Source: Streptomyces bungoensis | Lineage (GTDB): Bacteria > Actinomycetota > Actinomycetes > Streptomycetales > Streptomycetaceae | NCBI RefSeq assembly: GCF_001514215.1 | Contig: NZ_KQ948860.1 | Coordinates: 80,740 to 144,739 of the forward strand | Direction of reading: 5' to 3' | DNA: 64,000 nucleotides | In this document: piece by piece, positions 8,283 to 16,761 of the stretch | How the letters are laid out: the number at the start of each line of letters is the position of its first letter | How positions within the stretch are numbered: position 1 is the stretch's first letter | Notes under the pieces: model-generated | What the model was told of the DNA's origin: nothing | The model's input: the letters and a program-made list of their open reading frames with translations, nothing else | Databases searched by the model: none | Made by a program: the position numbers and the translations under genes

Positions 8283-9461
8283 CTAGTAGACCGGCTTGTG
8301 CGGTTCGATCTGGTTGACCCAGCCGATGACTCCGCCGCCGACATGGACGGCGTCGGCGAAGCCCGCGGACTTCAGGACGGCGAGGACTTCCGCACTGCGG
8401 ACACCCGTCTTGCAATGCAGGACGATCTTCTTGTCCTGGGGCAGGCCCTCCAGGGCGGTGCCCATGAGGAACTCGTTCTTCGGGATCAGCCGGGCGCCCG
8501 GGATGGAGACGATCTCGTACTCGTTCGGCTCGCGGACGTCGATGATCTCGATGCTCTCGCCGTCGTCGATCCACTCCTTGAGCTGCTTGGGAGTGATCGT
8601 GGAGTCGGCGGCCGCCGCCTGGGCCTCCTCGGAGACGACGCCGCAGAAGGCCTCGTAGTCGATGAGCTCGGTGACGGTCGGGTTCTCGCCGCAGACCGCG
8701 CAGTTCGGGTCCTTGCGGACCTTGACCTGGCGGTACGTCATCTCCAGGGCGTCGTAGATCATCAGACGGCCGACCAGCGGCTCGCCGATGCCCGCCAGCA
8801 GCTTGATCGCCTCGTTGACCTGGATGGAGCCGATGGACGCGCACAGCACGCCCAGGACGCCGCCCTCGGCGCAGGAGGGGACCATGCCGGGGGGCGGGGG
8901 CTCCGGGTAGAGGCAGCGGTAGCAGGGGCCGTGCTCGGACCAGAAGACGGACGCCTGGCCGTCGAACCGGTAGATCGAACCCCAGACGTACGGCTTGTTC
9001 AGCAGCACGCACGCGTCGTTGACCAGGTAGCGGGTCGCGAAGTTGTCCGTGCCGTCGACGATCAGGTCGTACTGGCTGAAGATGTCCATCACGTTGTCGG
9101 CCTCGAGCCGCTCCTCGTGCAGGACCACGTTCACGTACGGGTTGATGCCGAGGACCGAGTCACGTGCGGACTCCGCCTTGGAACGGCCGATGTCGGACTG
9201 GCTGTGGATGATCTGGCGCTGCAGGTTCGACTCGTCGACCTCGTCGAACTCCACGATGCCGAGGGTGCCCACGCCCGCGGCGGCCAGGTACATCAGCGCC
9301 GGCGAGCCCAGGCCGCCGGCGCCCACACACAGCACCTTGGCGTTCTTCAGCCGCTTCTGCCCGTCCATGCCCACGTCGGGGATGATCAGGTGGCGGGAGT
9401 ACCGGCGGACCTCGTCTACGGTGAGCTCGGCAGCCGGCTCGACCAGGGGTGGCAACGACAC
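8283..9461 (-). CDS. moeZ: Adenylyltransferase/sulfurtransferase MoeZ
   Basis: A 392-residue two-domain enzyme. Residues 1 to about 265 are a ThiF/MoeB E1-like domain with the nucleotide loop GAGGLGSPALMYLAAAGVG, the arginine-containing SNLQRQI, and a zinc site formed by CYRCLYP and CAVCGENP. The C-terminal rhodanese domain carries the sulfur-accepting cysteine in HCKTGVRS. It adenylates and then thiocarboxylates small sulfur carrier proteins such as MoaD, ThiS and CysO. The start is GTG 9461 with GGAG upstream. A SigR-type promoter precedes it, linking sulfur transfer to thiol-oxidative stress. It resembles M. tuberculosis MoeB1/MoeZ Rv3206c and sits beside the same neighbours. Confidence 0.93.
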   Translation of the reverse strand: MSLPPLVEPAAELTVDEVRRYSRHLIIPDVGMDGQKRLKNAKVLCVGAGGLGSPALMYLAAAGVGTLGIVEFDEVDESNLQRQIIHSQSDIGRSKAESARDSVLGINPYVNVVLHEERLEADNVMDIFSQYDLIVDGTDNFATRYLVNDACVLLNKPYVWGSIYRFDGQASVFWSEHGPCYRCLYPEPPPPGMVPSCAEGGVLGVLCASIGSIQVNEAIKLLAGIGEPLVGRLMIYDALEMTYRQVKVRKDPNCAVCGENPTVTELIDYEAFCGVVSEEAQAAAADSTITPKQLKEWIDDGESIEIIDVREPNEYEIVSIPGARLIPKNEFLMGTALEGLPQDKKIVLHCKTGVRSAEVLAVLKSAGFADAVHVGGGVIGWVNQIEPHKPVY

Positions 9462-9505
9462 GGGGACTCCGTTGGTCGGTCAATCACTACGGTTGTTCTC
9501 CCTGT

Positions 9506-9531
9506 AACAGTGCCATGCGCTTTTTCATTCC
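9506..9531 (-). promoter_or_regulatory. SigR-type promoter of moeZ
   Basis: Read on the minus strand, GGAAT (9531-9527) is followed by exactly 18 bases and GTT (9508-9506). This is the SigR consensus GGAAT-N18-GTT. The site overlaps the last codons of the upstream spherulin-like gene and would give a leader of roughly 35 nt before the GTG start of moeZ. Confidence 0.75.
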
Positions 9532-10274
9532 GAGACACCTGTTCCGATCCGCGAGACGATGTCGTCCCAGTAGCCGGGCATGGTCTCCCAGGGGTCGACG
9601 CGGCCGCCGCGATCGGTGCGGTCGGTGAAGTAGATCGTGGCCGCGCCCTGCCAGCGCGCGATGCGCAGCGCCTCCTCCAGGTGACCGTGGGGCACGCCGT
9701 GCACGAAGTGGCAGAAGCGGTCGGGCGGGTAGTCCGCGGTCCACTCGGCGACCTGCGAGAAGCGGTAGTCGGACCAGGGGCCGGCGAACGTCACCAGCTG
9801 GTCGGCGTTCTCCGCGTACCCGGGGTGCGGGTGACGGCCGTGGCCGAGCACGATGTGGGCGGTGCCACTGATCGCCCGGAGGGCGGTGACGGCCCGGCGG
9901 ACCCCGGGCAGCGCGGAGCGCTCCGTGGGGCAGCGGTCCAGCAGGAAGCCGTCGACGCGGTACCAGTCGAGGTGGCGGTGCGCGTCGGAGAGCAGGTCGG
10001 CGTGGACGCGGGCGCCGTGGGCGAGGTCCAGGTGGCCGAGCACGCGCACGCCCGCGTTGCGCAGCCGGCCCGCGGCTTCCAGGCAGTGCGGGTCGGCCCG
10101 GGTGCCGGGGCCGTCGGCCACGTCCAGGACGACCCAGTCCAGGGGGGTGCCGGGGCGGGCGAGCTCGGCCCACTGGGCCGGTGCGACCAGCGGGTGGGCG
10201 TAGCCCGGGATGCCGAGGGCGGTGCGGACGCCGGTGCCGGTGGTGCCCGCTGTGGTGCTGGTCAGATGCGGCAT
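9525..10274 (-). CDS. Spherulation-specific family 4 (spherulin-4-like) protein
   Basis: A 249-residue protein with the pattern of spherulin-4 and related TIM-barrel proteins: PGYAHPL near the start, the strand-end motif WVVLDVADGPGT, VLGHLDLAHG, the YRVDGFLLDRCP segment and FAGPWSDYRF. No signal peptide is seen. The family is distantly related to polysaccharide-degrading barrels, so a glycan-related activity is plausible but unproven. ATG 10274 overlaps the stop of the epimerase gene by 13 bases, so the two are translationally coupled at the end of a glycan operon. Confidence 0.75.
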   Translation of the reverse strand: MPHLTSTTAGTTGTGVRTALGIPGYAHPLVAPAQWAELARPGTPLDWVVLDVADGPGTRADPHCLEAAGRLRNAGVRVLGHLDLAHGARVHADLLSDAHRHLDWYRVDGFLLDRCPTERSALPGVRRAVTALRAISGTAHIVLGHGRHPHPGYAENADQLVTFAGPWSDYRFSQVAEWTADYPPDRFCHFVHGVPHGHLEEALRIARWQGAATIYFTDRTDRGGRVDPWETMPGYWDDIVSRIGTGVSE

Positions 10275-11221
10275 GCCGCCTCCATCCAGATGTCGGCGAG
10301 GGATTCTTCGAGGTTGATCCGCGGCCGCCAGCCGAGCCGGTCGCGGGCGGTGCGCACGTCGGCCTGCTGCCAGCTGCCGCAGCCGTCGGGGTACGGGTAC
10401 GCGACCGGGGCCGCGTGGTCGGACTCGGCGCGGGGGTGGCCGATGGCGGCGCGCAGCGGCCCGGGCGGGGCGTCGAGTTCGTGGAGGGCGCCGCCGTATC
10501 CGGCGACCCGGGCGAGCACGGCGGCGGCGTCCCGGAGGCGGACGGCGCGGCCGGAGCCGATGTTGATGACGCCCTGGGCGGCGGACAGCGAGGCGGCGTG
10601 CACGGCGCGGGCGACGTCGCGCACGTCGATGAAGTCGCGCTGGACGCCGAGGCCGCCGAGCTTGAGTTCGCCGTCGCCGGACTGCATGGCGCGGCGCATG
10701 GCCTCGGCGAGCCGGCCGAGCGGGGAACCGGCCGGCGTGCCGGGCCCGGCGGGCGAGAAGACCCGGAGCACGACGGCGTCGAGGCCCGAGCCGAGGACCA
10801 GTTCGGTGGCGGCGAGCTTGCTGACCCCGTACGGACCGCCGGGGCGCGGTACGGCGTCCTCGGCGGTGGAGGAGCCGGGCTGGCTGGGGCCGTACTCGGA
10901 GCCGCAGCCGATCTGCACGAGGCGGGCGCCGCAGCCGCTGCGGCGCAGCGCCTCGCAGACGGTGGCGACGGCGACGGTGTTGTGCCGGGTGAGGTCCCGG
11001 GCGCCGCCCCGGGTGGCGCCGGCGCAGTTGATGACGACGCCGGGGTGGACCGCGTCCAGGAAGCGGGTGAGCGCTCCGGGGCTGCCGGTGGCGAGGTCGA
11101 AGCGGACGTCGGCGTCGTCGCCGCGGCCGAGCGCGGTGAGCTGGACGGCCGGGTCGGCGAGCAGGCGGTCGGCGACGAAGCGGCCGATGTACCCGTTGGC
11201 TCCGATCAGCAGGACCCTCAT
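10262..11221 (-). CDS. NAD-dependent epimerase/dehydratase family protein
   Basis: A 319-residue short-chain (extended SDR) nucleotide-sugar enzyme. The Rossmann motif GANGYIGRFVAD sits at the N-terminus, NCAGATRGG follows, and the catalytic Tyr/Lys pair appears as PYGVSKLAATE, with a serine supplied near GCGSEYG. The substrate cannot be told from sequence. It is co-directional with the glycosyltransferase and membrane protein upstream, so it probably supplies or modifies a sugar nucleotide. Its ATG overlaps the stop of a 30-codon sORF (ATGA), and it is followed by the spherulin-like gene. Confidence 0.85.
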   Translation of the reverse strand: MRVLLIGANGYIGRFVADRLLADPAVQLTALGRGDDADVRFDLATGSPGALTRFLDAVHPGVVINCAGATRGGARDLTRHNTVAVATVCEALRRSGCGARLVQIGCGSEYGPSQPGSSTAEDAVPRPGGPYGVSKLAATELVLGSGLDAVVLRVFSPAGPGTPAGSPLGRLAEAMRRAMQSGDGELKLGGLGVQRDFIDVRDVARAVHAASLSAAQGVINIGSGRAVRLRDAAAVLARVAGYGGALHELDAPPGPLRAAIGHPRAESDHAAPVAYPYPDGCGSWQQADVRTARDRLGWRPRINLEESLADIWMEAACRI

Positions 11222-11310
11222 CGCGCGGCTCCCGGGGTGTGGGTTCCGGCTGCTCCCAAGGCTCCGGACGCTCCGGGAGCTCCGGGTGCTCCGTGTCGGG
11301 AGGTGGTCAT
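11218..11310 (-). CDS. 30-residue Gly/Ala/Pro-rich sORF coupled to the epimerase gene
   Basis: A short frame starts at ATG 11310 behind a strong ribosome binding site (GAAGGAG, 8 nt spacing) and encodes MTTSRHGAPGAPG continuing in Gly-Ala-Pro triplets to THTPGAAR. Its TGA overlaps the epimerase ATG as ATGA. The placement suggests translational coupling: ribosomes finishing the sORF would start the epimerase, which has no strong site of its own. Whether the peptide itself has a role is unknown. Confidence 0.55.
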   Translation of the reverse strand: MTTSRHGAPGAPGASGALGAAGTHTPGAAR

Positions 11311-11441
11311 CTGGGTTTCTCCTTCGCAGGGGTGGTGCGGTTGCCTCGCGGGGGTGGGCCGGGCGTCTCCGGCGCGGCCGGGTGCCGCCACGCACTCGGG
11401 GCGGGTGACGGTGGGCCGGGTCCGGGCCGGTGGCGGCCGGT

Positions 11442-12854
11442 TCACTCGGGTGTTCCGGGTGGCGCGTGGGCCGAGGCCCGGGTGAGCGTGCGCAGGGTGT
11501 GGACCAGCAGGGCCAGGGCCGCGGTGCCGCAGGCGAGCGCCGGGAGGGCGGCCGGGCTCCAGGCGTCCAGCAGGGCCTGGACGGGGCTCGCCAGGACGGC
11601 GCAGCCCGGCAGCCGGCCGGCCAGCAGCAGGGCCGGGCCCATCGCCTCGGCGGCCGCCGCGGCACCGAGGGCGACGGCGGGGGCGTGCCGGTGCTGGTGC
11701 GCGGCGAGGAGGCGGGCGAGCAGGAGCAGGGCGCCCAGGGTGAGGCCCTGGGGGAAGGCCGCGTTCTCGTGCAGGACGGCGCCGCACAGCGCGAGCAGGG
11801 CGGTGAGGGCGGCCAGGAACAGGGCGACGGTGCCGAGCAGCAGGGGCCGGGCGGCGGCGGTGAAGTCCCGCAGGCCGCGGCTGCCGGCGAGTCTGCGGCG
11901 GGCGCCCGCGGTAAGGAGGTGTGCGCACCAGGCGGCCGGGGCGCAGGCGAGGAGCAGCGCCAGGGCAAGTGCGGCGGTCACGGGCCAGGAACCGTCGTGT
12001 GTGCCGTCGGGCAGGGCATCGGGGCCACCGGCCACGACGGCGCGCACGAGTCCGTCGCCGAGGGCGGCGTATCCGAGCAGCCAGAGAGTGGCGGCGCGGG
12101 TGCCGGACGCGGTCCGCCACGGCACCGTGCCGTGCCGTGGGGCCAGGGGGCCGCGGCGCAGGGCGGCGCGGACCGCGAACGCGACGGCGAGGAGGCCGCC
12201 GAGGACCACCAGTTGGCGGGGCCGGCCGTGGGTGAGGCGCAGCCCGGTCACGACGGCCGCACCGAGTGCGCCGGGCAGGAGGGTGAGCGGGATCCAGCCG
12301 GAACGCGGACGCGGGGCGGACACGGGGTGGGGCTGCGGGACCGGTGCGCCGTCGCGCGGCACGCGCGCGTAGAGCTCCTCGGCGAGCGAGAAGACGTCGC
12401 GGTGGCGGAAGCGGGCGGCGGTCCGGTCGGTGACGCCGTGCGCCTCGAGACCGGCGGCGATCTCGAGCGGATCGACGGCTCGCTCGCAGAGCTCGCGGTG
12501 CCGGTGCAGCAGGGCTTTCACCGGGTCGGCGGCTCCGCGCCGGGGGCCGGCCGAGCGGCCGCTGCGGGGCTGGGGGTCCACTGCGAGCGGTCCGGAGGCG
12601 GGGGACACCGGGGCCACCGGCTCTCGGGGCGCTCCCGTGACCACTGAGGCCACCGGGGCCTGTGAGGCCGGCGCCGAGGGCGCGCCGGCCTCCCCCGTAC
12701 CGGCCGCCCACTCCGCCGACCGCGCGTCCCAGGCCTCCGCGCCGGCCGGCATGCCCGGGCCGTCCGGGCCTCCGGAGGGGGGCACGGCACCCTCGTCGCG
12801 GATGCCTTCCGCTCCCCCGGCCCCTCTCGGGGCGTCCTGTCCGAAGCCGCTCAC
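11442..12854 (-). CDS. Multi-spanning membrane protein of the glycosyltransferase operon
   Basis: A 470-residue protein. Residues 1 to about 105 are a hydrophilic Pro/Ala/Gly-rich tail. A conserved soluble stretch follows (PVKALLHRHRELCERAVDPLEIAAGLEAHGVTDR, with RFRHRDVFSLAEELY). The remaining roughly 280 residues form about ten hydrophobic segments. I do not recognise a named family. Its ATG overlaps the stop of the glycosyltransferase (ATGA at 12851-12854), so the products are probably made together, perhaps as export or polymerisation partners in cell-surface glycan synthesis. Confidence 0.7.
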   Translation of the reverse strand: MSGFGQDAPRGAGGAEGIRDEGAVPPSGGPDGPGMPAGAEAWDARSAEWAAGTGEAGAPSAPASQAPVASVVTGAPREPVAPVSPASGPLAVDPQPRSGRSAGPRRGAADPVKALLHRHRELCERAVDPLEIAAGLEAHGVTDRTAARFRHRDVFSLAEELYARVPRDGAPVPQPHPVSAPRPRSGWIPLTLLPGALGAAVVTGLRLTHGRPRQLVVLGGLLAVAFAVRAALRRGPLAPRHGTVPWRTASGTRAATLWLLGYAALGDGLVRAVVAGGPDALPDGTHDGSWPVTAALALALLLACAPAAWCAHLLTAGARRRLAGSRGLRDFTAAARPLLLGTVALFLAALTALLALCGAVLHENAAFPQGLTLGALLLLARLLAAHQHRHAPAVALGAAAAAEAMGPALLLAGRLPGCAVLASPVQALLDAWSPAALPALACGTAALALLVHTLRTLTRASAHAPPGTPE

Positions 12855-14656
12855 CGTGCCCCCTCGGAGGCCTGGTGCGGTGCCGGGTGGGCCGCCGCGT
12901 GGGCCGTCGGCCGGCCGGGGGGGTTCCGGGGCAGCACGCGGGAGCCGGGGCCGGCCCAGTGCAGGGGGACATGGGTCTCGGCCGGAGCGGCGAACGGGAG
13001 GGGCGCACCCGCCTCGTCGAGGACGAACCGGCGGACCGGGCAGTGCGAGACGATCTCCAGGTAGATGCCGTGGAACGCCGCGATGTTCTGCTCCACGGTG
13101 AACAGTTCGAGCGCCCGGGCGCGCGCGGCCGCGCCGAGGCGCTCACGGCGCTCGGGGTCGCACAGCAGCGCCACGCACGCCTCGGCGAGCGCCCGCGGAT
13201 TGCGCGGGGGTACGACCAGACCCGTGCCGCCGATGACCTCGACCACCGCGCCGACGTCCGTGGACACCGTGGCGCGGCCGCAGAGCATGGCCTCCACCAG
13301 GGTGAGCGGGAAGCCCTCGACGACGCTGGACAGGACGACGACGGCGCCGGCGGCGTACGCCTCGGGCAGGGTCGGGGCTTCGGGGCCGCCGATCCGCTCG
13401 AAGGAGACCGGGTTCTCGCCGACCGCGTGCACGCCCTCCGCCTCGTCCGGGAAGAGCTGCGCGGCGAGCACCCGGCAGTGGCCGAGATAGGCCTCGCCCT
13501 CGGGGCCCGTGGGCGCGCCGACGATGCGCAGCCGCGCCTTCGGGACCTCCTTGCGGACCTCGGCGAAGGCGTGCAGCAGCGACACCAGGTCCTTGGCGGG
13601 TTCGACGCACCCCACCCAGGCCAGGGTGTGCGGGTCGGCGCGGTCCGGGGCCTCGCCGACCTCCGCGAAGCGGGCGGCCTCCAGGCCCGGGTGGACCGTG
13701 CGGATCCTGTCGCGGTCGGCGCCGCACCGTTCCTGCCAGCGGCGGGTGTGCGCGTTGCCGGGCGTGAGGAGGGCGGCGCGGCGGTACACCTCGGTGGCCA
13801 GCCGGCCGTGGAAGGCGGCGAGCAGGGCACGGACGGCGGGCGCGGCGGCGTCGGGGCCGAGGGTCAGGTAGTGCGCGCGCAGCTGTACGCCGTACTCGGT
13901 GACCAGCAGCGGTACGTCGCAGAAGTGCCGGGCGAGGAGTCCGGGCAGGGCGGTGGGACCGCCGGCGGTGGCGTGGCAGAGGTCCGCCGCGCCCAGGTCG
14001 TCGTCGCCGTACCAGTCGAGGGACAGGGGGCGCAGGGCGCGTTCGAGGTGCGCGGCGACGGTCAGCAGATCGGGCACGCGCGCCTCGCGCGCCGTGGACG
14101 GCGCACCGGGGGCGCGGCAGGCGCGCTCCAGGAGGCGTACGGCGGCCTCGGAGCGGAGTGCGCCGGTCAGCCCGCCCTCGTCGCGGGCGAGTTCGGCGAG
14201 GCCGTACAGCGCACTGGCGAAACGGTCCGCCAGAGCATCGGTCCACGAGCCGGCAGCGGAGCGGTCACCGAGGTCGTCGCGAGGGTCGTCACCGAAGGCG
14301 CCTCGGAAGGCGTTTCCGGAGCCATCTGCGGCCCCGGCCCCGGTCGTGGTCCCGGCGCACAGCGCGCCGGCCAGTTCCCCGTAGTGCTCGGCGAAGCGCC
14401 GGCGCGCGCGCCGGCCGTAGGCGACCCCGTCGTCCTCCGCCGCCCGTTGCGGCGCGGTCCACAGCGGGGCCGTCCGCACGCGGCCGACCTGCTCGGGGAG
14501 CGGGACCCGGCCCCCGTCCTCCTGCGGGCGGCCGCCGCCGAGTGCGTAGAGGTCGAACTCGTGCTGAGGGAGCCCGCGCACGAGCCGGTCGCACCAGAGT
14601 CCGGCGTCACCGCTCACATACGGATAGCCACTTTCCGTAACCAGTCCGATGCGCAC
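12851..14656 (-). CDS. Family 4-type glycosyltransferase with an N-terminal DUF3492-like domain
   Basis: A 601-residue glycosyltransferase. The N-terminal half starts RIGLVTESGYPYVSGDAGLWCDRLV, as in DUF3492/GT4 proteins of exopolysaccharide loci. The C-terminal GT-B half has WVGCVEPAKDLVSLLHAF and the donor-binding EGFPLTLVEAMLCGRATVSTDVGAVVE. The EX7E-type element, PEAYAAGAVVVLSSVVEGFP, is partly preserved. The start is GTG 14656, preceded by GGGGG at usable spacing. It heads the minus-strand operon glycosyltransferase, membrane protein, sORF, epimerase, spherulin. An inverted repeat about 85 bp upstream may be regulatory. Confidence 0.85.
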   Translation of the reverse strand: MRIGLVTESGYPYVSGDAGLWCDRLVRGLPQHEFDLYALGGGRPQEDGGRVPLPEQVGRVRTAPLWTAPQRAAEDDGVAYGRRARRRFAEHYGELAGALCAGTTTGAGAADGSGNAFRGAFGDDPRDDLGDRSAAGSWTDALADRFASALYGLAELARDEGGLTGALRSEAAVRLLERACRAPGAPSTAREARVPDLLTVAAHLERALRPLSLDWYGDDDLGAADLCHATAGGPTALPGLLARHFCDVPLLVTEYGVQLRAHYLTLGPDAAAPAVRALLAAFHGRLATEVYRRAALLTPGNAHTRRWQERCGADRDRIRTVHPGLEAARFAEVGEAPDRADPHTLAWVGCVEPAKDLVSLLHAFAEVRKEVPKARLRIVGAPTGPEGEAYLGHCRVLAAQLFPDEAEGVHAVGENPVSFERIGGPEAPTLPEAYAAGAVVVLSSVVEGFPLTLVEAMLCGRATVSTDVGAVVEVIGGTGLVVPPRNPRALAEACVALLCDPERRERLGAAARARALELFTVEQNIAAFHGIYLEIVSHCPVRRFVLDEAGAPLPFAAPAETHVPLHWAGPGSRVLPRNPPGRPTAHAAAHPAPHQASEGAR

Positions 14657-14739
14657 GCGTGCACCCCCGATCTCCCGTGATGGTGGGGAGCCGCCGCGTC
14701 CCGGCGGCTCACAGCGGGACGAACGTATGCGGACGAGGC

Positions 14740-14773
14740 GGTGGCGCGACGGACGGTTGTCCATCGCGCCACC
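14740..14773. promoter_or_regulatory. Inverted repeat upstream of the glycosyltransferase operon
   Basis: GGTGGCGCGA (14740-14749) and TCGCGCCACC (14764-14773) form a perfect 10-bp inverted repeat with a 14-bp spacer, 84 bp upstream of GTG 14656. It could be a dimeric repressor site or a leader hairpin. The rest of the 270-bp gap 14657-14926 holds nothing else recognisable. Confidence 0.4.
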
Positions 14774-14926
14774 AAAAGGGGTGAACGGACGTAACTTTCG
14801 CGTGCGTACGGCGTTTTGGCGCGGTAGGAGATCAGCGGGTGATCGTCCGGGCGCACCGCGTCACGTCAGGGGCGGGTCCCGCCGCACCGCCCGCCACTCA
14901 TGCCGGTCCGGAACAGCCGAGCCCCC

Positions 14927-16753
14927 TCAGCCCTTGGGGTAGGGCCAGGGGTTGGGAAGGCAGTGGATGCCGTCGTGGTCGAGGAACTTGGTCTGCTGCT
15001 GCATGACCGGCGCGAGCTCGCCGTCCTTCTGGCACGTCACGTGCCCGTGGCCGAGCCGATGACCGATCTCGTGGTTGATGAGCATCTGCCGGTACGCGTG
15101 GATCTCGTTCCCGTACGTCTTACTGCCCTGGGCCCACCGGTAGGCGTTGATCATGACGCGTTCGGTGGCGGCCGAGTCGCAGGAGACGTTGTCCTCCGTC
15201 GTGTCCAGGCCCGACTTGGCGCACCACTTGGCGGTGGTGCCGGGGCTGGCGAGGGTGATCACGAAGTCGGGCTTGCCGGAGGAGATCCGCTCGAAGGTGC
15301 GGGCGCCGCCGTGGGCCCAGCTGCGGTCGTCGTTCAGCGTCTTCTGCACGGCCTCGGCGAACAGCGCGCCGTCCAGGCCGAGCCCCTGCTCGACGTCCAC
15401 GCGGTAGGTGAACTTCCGCCCCTGGCCGGGGGCCTTGTCGAAGCCGGGGACGGCGTCGAACTTGCCCGGGCCCTTCAAGGTGGCGCTGAGCGGGTACGTC
15501 CGGTCCATCTTCTGCTCGTACGTCAGCGGCGCCGCGGCCGTCGGAGCGGTCCGTCCGGAGGTGCGGGCGTCGTGCGCCCGGCCGGGCGCCGACTGCGCCA
15601 GGACGCCCGTCCCGTCGCGGTCGTCGGCCACCTGCCCGGCGACGACGACCGCGAGCACGGTGGTCACCGCGGCGGCGGCGATGCCGGTGAAGGCCCGCCC
15701 CTTGCCGCCGCGCTGCGCGGGCACACCGGTGGGCGGGGCGTCGCCGCCGTCGTCCTCTCCCGCCCCCGCGGCCTGCGGGCCGGCACCGGGGCGGTCGGGC
15801 TCCTCCTGCGCGCCGCCGCCGGAGCGGGGCGCGAAGACGTCGAGGTCCTCGTCGAAGGCGTCGAGATACTCCTGCCGCGGCGCACCCGTCCGCCGCTGCC
15901 GCGGGATCCGGGCACCGGACGCGCCGGCTGCCTGCTGGGAGCCGGAGGGACCGGTGGCCCCGGGAGCTCCGGGTGCGCCGGAATTGGCGGGACCCTGAGG
16001 AGCGGCCCCGGCGCCACCGGCGGGCGCTCCCGGGAACGCGCCCCAGCCGCCCCCCGACTCACGCTGCTCGGGATGCGCACCCCGGGCCGTGGAAGGGGTG
16101 CCACCGGAAACACGGGGAACACCGCGCGCAGGCGTGCCGTCGGGCAGCCGCGGGCCTCCCTGCGCCGGAGTGCCGCCGGGCCCGCGCCGGCCCTCGGGCG
16201 CACCCTTGCCGCCCGGGAGGGAAGGGACGTCTGCGGCCGGGCCACCCGGGCCTCGGGGAACGCGCGGAACACCGCGCGCCGGCGTGCCGTCGGGCAGCCG
16301 CGGGCCTCCCTGTGCCGGGGTTCTGTCCGGCCCACGCCGTCCGCCGGGCGCACCCGGGCCACCGGCACTGCCGCTCGGACCACCGGGCCCGCCCGGACCA
16401 CGGGGAACGCGCGGAACACCGCGCGCCGGCGTGCCGTCCGCGAACCTCGGCAGACCCTGCGCCGGAGTGTCGCCGGGAAGACGCGGAACTCCCTGCTCAG
16501 GCGTGCCGTCGGCCACACCGGGCCGGGGCACGCCCCGGGCGGGGGTTGCCGGAGGAAACCCGGGCGCGCCGGGACCGGTGTTCGGTGCCCCCGGCGTGCG
16601 GGGACCGGCGGCCGGGGCCTGTCGCCGGCCGGGCAGGGCGGGCTGCCGGGGCTCGGGTGACGGAGCGGAGGCCGGGCCTCGCTCCCCTCGCTGTGCTGTT
16701 ATGTCCGCGGAGTCGCCCTTGGGGGCCGGTCCTCGGCGGCTGTGCCGTCCCAT
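14927..16753 (-). CDS. DUF3152 protein: membrane-anchored metzincin-like putative metalloprotease
   Basis: A 608-residue protein. About 340 residues of low-complexity Gly/Pro/Arg-rich sequence come first, including tandem copies of DGTPARGVPRVPRGPGGP. One membrane anchor (AFTGIAAAAVTTVLAVVVAG) follows, then an extracellular DUF3152 domain beginning near PLTYEQKMDRTYPL. That domain contains HEIGHRLGHGH, an exact HExxHxxGxxH metzincin zinc motif, so peptidase activity outside the membrane is plausible, though not established to my knowledge. ATG 16753 lies 8 bases after the stop of the alpha/beta hydrolase gene, so the two form an operon. It corresponds to Rv3207c by domain and neighbourhood. 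Confidence 0.8.
   Translation of the reverse strand: MGRHSRRGPAPKGDSADITAQRGERGPASAPSPEPRQPALPGRRQAPAAGPRTPGAPNTGPGAPGFPPATPARGVPRPGVADGTPEQGVPRLPGDTPAQGLPRFADGTPARGVPRVPRGPGGPGGPSGSAGGPGAPGGRRGPDRTPAQGGPRLPDGTPARGVPRVPRGPGGPAADVPSLPGGKGAPEGRRGPGGTPAQGGPRLPDGTPARGVPRVSGGTPSTARGAHPEQRESGGGWGAFPGAPAGGAGAAPQGPANSGAPGAPGATGPSGSQQAAGASGARIPRQRRTGAPRQEYLDAFDEDLDVFAPRSGGGAQEEPDRPGAGPQAAGAGEDDGGDAPPTGVPAQRGGKGRAFTGIAAAAVTTVLAVVVAGQVADDRDGTGVLAQSAPGRAHDARTSGRTAPTAAAPLTYEQKMDRTYPLSATLKGPGKFDAVPGFDKAPGQGRKFTYRVDVEQGLGLDGALFAEAVQKTLNDDRSWAHGGARTFERISSGKPDFVITLASPGTTAKWCAKSGLDTTEDNVSCDSAATERVMINAYRWAQGSKTYGNEIHAYRQMLINHEIGHRLGHGHVTCQKDGELAPVMQQQTKFLDHDGIHCLPNPWPYPKG
16030..16540 (-). repeat. Pro/Gly-rich tandem repeats inside the DUF3152 gene
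   Basis: Repeated blocks encode DGTPARGVPRVPRGPGGP and shorter cousins such as GGTPAQGGPRLPDGTPARG. At least four DGTPARGVPR copies occur between roughly residues 75 and 240, in frame and close to identical at DNA level. The cytoplasmic region they form is probably disordered. Confidence 0.8.
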
Positions 16754-16761
16754 TCCTGCTC

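Noticed and set aside
11218..13830. 870-codon minus-strand frame
   Set aside because: Only its last 30 codons, from ATG 11310 with a strong ribosome site, are supported; the rest is a shadow of the glycosyltransferase and membrane genes.
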